Below are positions 62,015 to 64,000 of a stretch of DNA of 64,000 nucleotides, piece after piece. The notes below the pieces were generated by a model. That model was not told where the DNA came from and made no database searches. It was given only the letters and a program-made list of their open reading frames with translations. This DNA comes from Aridibaculum aurantiacum (lineage in GTDB: Bacteria; Bacteroidota; Bacteroidia; Chitinophagales; Chitinophagaceae): NCBI RefSeq assembly GCF_017355875.1, contig NZ_JAFEWC010000001.1, positions 310,001-374,000 of the forward strand, given 5' to 3'. How positions within the stretch are numbered: position 1 is the stretch's first letter; each line of letters begins with the position of its first letter. Made by a program: the position numbers and the translations under genes.

Positions 62015-62984
62015 TTTTTTTGATGATTCTGTTGTAATGAATGAGGAAGAAAACCAGACCGATAGAAGATAAGATGAAGTAGAAGAATATGAGGTAGAAC
62101 GGCAAAGTTGATCTTGATCCCATGCTGGTTACCAGTTCAGTAAAAGTATAACTCAACCCTATGTAGCAGTAGATGGTAGCCAGTACCCAAAAATAAAATG
62201 AGCTTTCACGCAAGGCTTGCCAAAAGTGGAAAGCTGAAATAGCTACAAGTAAAAGTAAATACATCCAGTAGTTGCTGAAATGAAACATGGCAGAAAGTGT
62301 AGCAACAAACAACACATGTGTCCCCAGGTTTTTATAAGTAAACGAGAAGTGTCGCTTGATATTCATTCTGAGTGAAAAGAAAGACAGAACCATGAGCAGT
62401 ATGCCCAACATGATGCCGGTATAGATCAACCTTTCGCTGCTGAAATCATTTTGCTGCAGCAGGTGAAGCGGCGTGACACTGATGCCTAACCATGCAGCCA
62501 GGTTGATAATAGCCAGGCTTAGCACAGCAAGACTATCAAAATAATAAGCTGAAAAGAACAATATAACCATGGGTACAAATGTGGCCATGCCCCATCGGTG
62601 ACCAAACACCTGGTACTGGTACTGGATGTAACCAATGAATATGAGCAATAATAAGCTACCTGCCAGCAGGATGTACTCGTACAGCAGGTTAGGCGGTTGT
62701 ACCTCTTTATTGGAATAGCCTGCAGTTTTAAAGGTGCAATACAAAAAGCAACTAATGGTAGCAAGCGCAATAAAAATAACAATGGCCAGGTGTCCAATGG
62801 TATCAATGTTCTTATAGATTACTATACCCAATCCTGTAGTTAGCATCAGCACCCCCAGGTACAGCAGCGTTTTTACGTCCCAATAAATTGATGTGGGTTT
62901 GTGTTTATGATCAAGTACCTGTTGCAGTTCAGCATCAGAAATATACCCTTCGTGATGCAGGTGGGTAAACAGCTGTTGGTTCAT
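62001..62984 (-). CDS. DUF2157-like polytopic membrane protein
   Basis: 327 residues. A short N-terminal soluble region with the DUF2157-like helical pattern (LHHEGYISDAELQQVLDHKH), then about ten membrane helices in close succession and a Lys-rich end. No catalytic motif visible. It is the first gene of a probable operon with the Gly-tailed membrane protein, galM and galK. Function unknown. Confidence 0.75.
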   Translation of the reverse strand: MNQQLFTHLHHEGYISDAELQQVLDHKHKPTSIYWDVKTLLYLGVLMLTTGLGIVIYKNIDTIGHLAIVIFIALATISCFLYCTFKTAGYSNKEVQPPNLLYEYILLAGSLLLLIFIGYIQYQYQVFGHRWGMATFVPMVILFFSAYYFDSLAVLSLAIINLAAWLGISVTPLHLLQQNDFSSERLIYTGIMLGILLMVLSFFSLRMNIKRHFSFTYKNLGTHVLFVATLSAMFHFSNYWMYLLLLVAISAFHFWQALRESSFYFWVLATIYCYIGLSYTFTELVTSMGSRSTLPFYLIFFYFILSSIGLVFFLIHYNRIIKKNDSL

Positions 62985-63057
62985 AAAAGGGGAGGTGGTT
63001 AAACAATGAATGTACAGCCGGGTGGTGGAACATGCAAATAATTGCGAAGGTTGAAAA

Positions 63058-63085
63058 AAATCAAAAAGTCAAAAGTCAAAAGAAC
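63058..63085. repeat. Short 7-bp tandem repeat (AAAGTCA)
   Basis: AAATCAA, AAAGTCA, AAAGTCA, AAAGAAC in phase in the gap between serC and the DUF2157-like gene. Confidence 0.5.
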
Positions 63086-63194
63086 TTTAGGTAACTCCAA
63101 AAGATAAGGTGATGCGACTTTTAATTTGCATTTGGATCCAGTAGGAATGCGTTCCTTATGTATGACTTGTATTTTGCTTACAATGAAGCACGAA

Positions 63195-64000
63195 TTATCC
63201 GTGCTTCTCAGCAAAATCGCGCATTACCGCGCAAAGCACTTCTACACTTGAAACGGGAAGTGCATTGTACATAGATACCCTGAAGCCACCTACGCTGCGA
63301 TGCCCCTTCACACCGTATAAACCTTCAGCTTTACATACATCAAGGAACAGCTTTTCCTTTTCAGCATTATAGATATTAAATGTTGCATTCATCTTGCTGC
63401 GATCTTCTTTAGCAACAACAGGATTGAAGATTGGTAATGCATCCAGGGTATTATAAAACAGCTCCGCCTTTTGATCATTCAATGCTTCCATGGCTGCAAG
63501 TCCCCCCATCTTTTTTATCCAGCGTAGCGTAAGCATACTTACCAGGATAGCAAATACAGGTGGTGTATTTAGCATGCTTCCTTCTTTGATGTGGTTTCTG
63601 TAATCCAGTAGAGTTGGAATTTGTTGGTTAGTTTTTCCAAGTATCTCTGTATTCACCACCAACAGGTTCACGCCGGCAGGTCCCATGTTTTTTTGAGCAC
63701 CAGCATATATCAGGTCAAACTGGTTGAAGTTGAGTTGACGGCTAAAGATGTCACTGCTCATATCTGCTACCAGTGGTACATCCCAACCAGGAAACTGCTG
63801 GTACTGCGTTCCTTCTACAGTATTGTTGGTAGTGATGTGGATGTAAGCAGCATCCTTAGGTACTTCAAAACCTTTAGGTATGTAATTGTAGTTCTGGTCT
63901 TTTGAAGAAGCTACCACTTCAACATTGCCAAAAAGCTTTGCTTCTTTCACAGCTTTCACTCCCCAGATTCCTGTATCAACATATGCTGCAGTAGCACCAT
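63195..64000 (-). CDS. serC: Phosphoserine aminotransferase, partial (N-terminus beyond window)
   Basis: The frame is open to the window edge; 267 residues are visible, beginning GATAAYVDTGIWGVKAVKEA. PLP-dependent class V aminotransferase of serine and pyridoxal phosphate synthesis. The PLP Lys is in DLIYAGAQKNMGPAGV; TNNTVEGTQY, KEGSMLNTPPVFAI and GHRSVGGFRVSMYNA are SerC-typical. About 90 N-terminal residues are missing. A hairpin (63185-63107 region of the stop codon, stem 63185-63192 with 63200-63207) overlaps the stop codon but lacks a T run. Confidence 0.96.
   Translation of the reverse strand, partial: GATAAYVDTGIWGVKAVKEAKLFGNVEVVASSKDQNYNYIPKGFEVPKDAAYIHITTNNTVEGTQYQQFPGWDVPLVADMSSDIFSRQLNFNQFDLIYAGAQKNMGPAGVNLLVVNTEILGKTNQQIPTLLDYRNHIKEGSMLNTPPVFAILVSMLTLRWIKKMGGLAAMEALNDQKAELFYNTLDALPIFNPVVAKEDRSKMNATFNIYNAEKEKLFLDVCKAEGLYGVKGHRSVGGFRVSMYNALPVSSVEVLCAVMRDFAEKHG

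Overview
The window reads as an ordinary chromosomal segment of a Bacteroidota bacterium, most like the Chitinophagaceae. Supporting signs are two very large secreted proteins ending in type IX secretion (Por) sorting domains, Bacteroidetes-type promoters (TAnnTTTG at -7, sometimes with TTTG about 19-20 nt upstream), a CcoN-CcoO fusion in a cbb3 oxidase operon, an S46 dipeptidyl-peptidase, a Rho factor with a long disordered insert, an IPExxxVDY protein and DUF4369/TlpA and META lipoproteins. No rRNA, tRNA, CRISPR array, transposase, integrase or prophage gene was seen.

Layout. 1-6.9 kb (minus strand): a truncated M28 peptidase behind rpiB, a 1189-residue multidomain pectate lyase, and asnS. 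6.9-15.8 kb: an MscS channel, rho, two small lipoproteins, the tRNA 2-selenouridine synthase selU, an S46 peptidase, a fasciclin protein and a VanZ protein. 15.8-22.5 kb (minus): the cbb3 oxidase operon ccoS-ccoNO-ccoQ-ccoP-ccoG-ccoH-DsbD_2; ccoQ (57 aa, GTG start) and ccoS (50 aa) are very short genes. Its 3' side is an unusual hairpin-rich transcript tail. 22.8-32.2 kb: eno-ftsB, nth, an outer-membrane barrel, a FUSC protein, an unpaired korA and a BI-1 protein. 32.5-44.4 kb: META lipoprotein, PAP2 phosphatase, feoB, M28-PDZ peptidase, pterin dehydratase, a selD-SMR operon, and a 1183-residue T9SS metalloprotease. 44.5-54.8 kb: thioredoxin-like lipoprotein, MerR regulator, M23 peptidase, alaS, a double-PDZ protein, a frameshifted DUF1028 gene, gatB and a TlpA lipoprotein. 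54.8-64 kb: a CstB-like persulfide dioxygenase-rhodanese behind an ArsR regulator, tsaB with a degenerate 3-hydroxyacyl-CoA dehydrogenase, ridA, a minus-strand run of two DUF2157-like membrane proteins plus galM-galK, and a truncated serC.

How the genes work together. The cco operon encodes a complete high-affinity terminal oxidase with its assembly factors. selD (39.6 kb) makes selenophosphate, which selU (11.1 kb) uses to modify tRNA; no selenocysteine-insertion gene is in the window. The peptidases (two M28, S46, T9SS metalloprotease) and the pectate lyase suit a polymer-degrading environmental bacterium. galM and galK overlap by 4 bp and feed galactose into central metabolism.

The most unusual features are non-coding: at least five intergenic stretches of degenerate 7-bp tandem repeats (the best has 11 consecutive units), a 20-bp sequence present in two distant intergenic spots, and a chain of small hairpins downstream of the cco operon. 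No large undescribed gene system could be recognised; most genes belong to known families.
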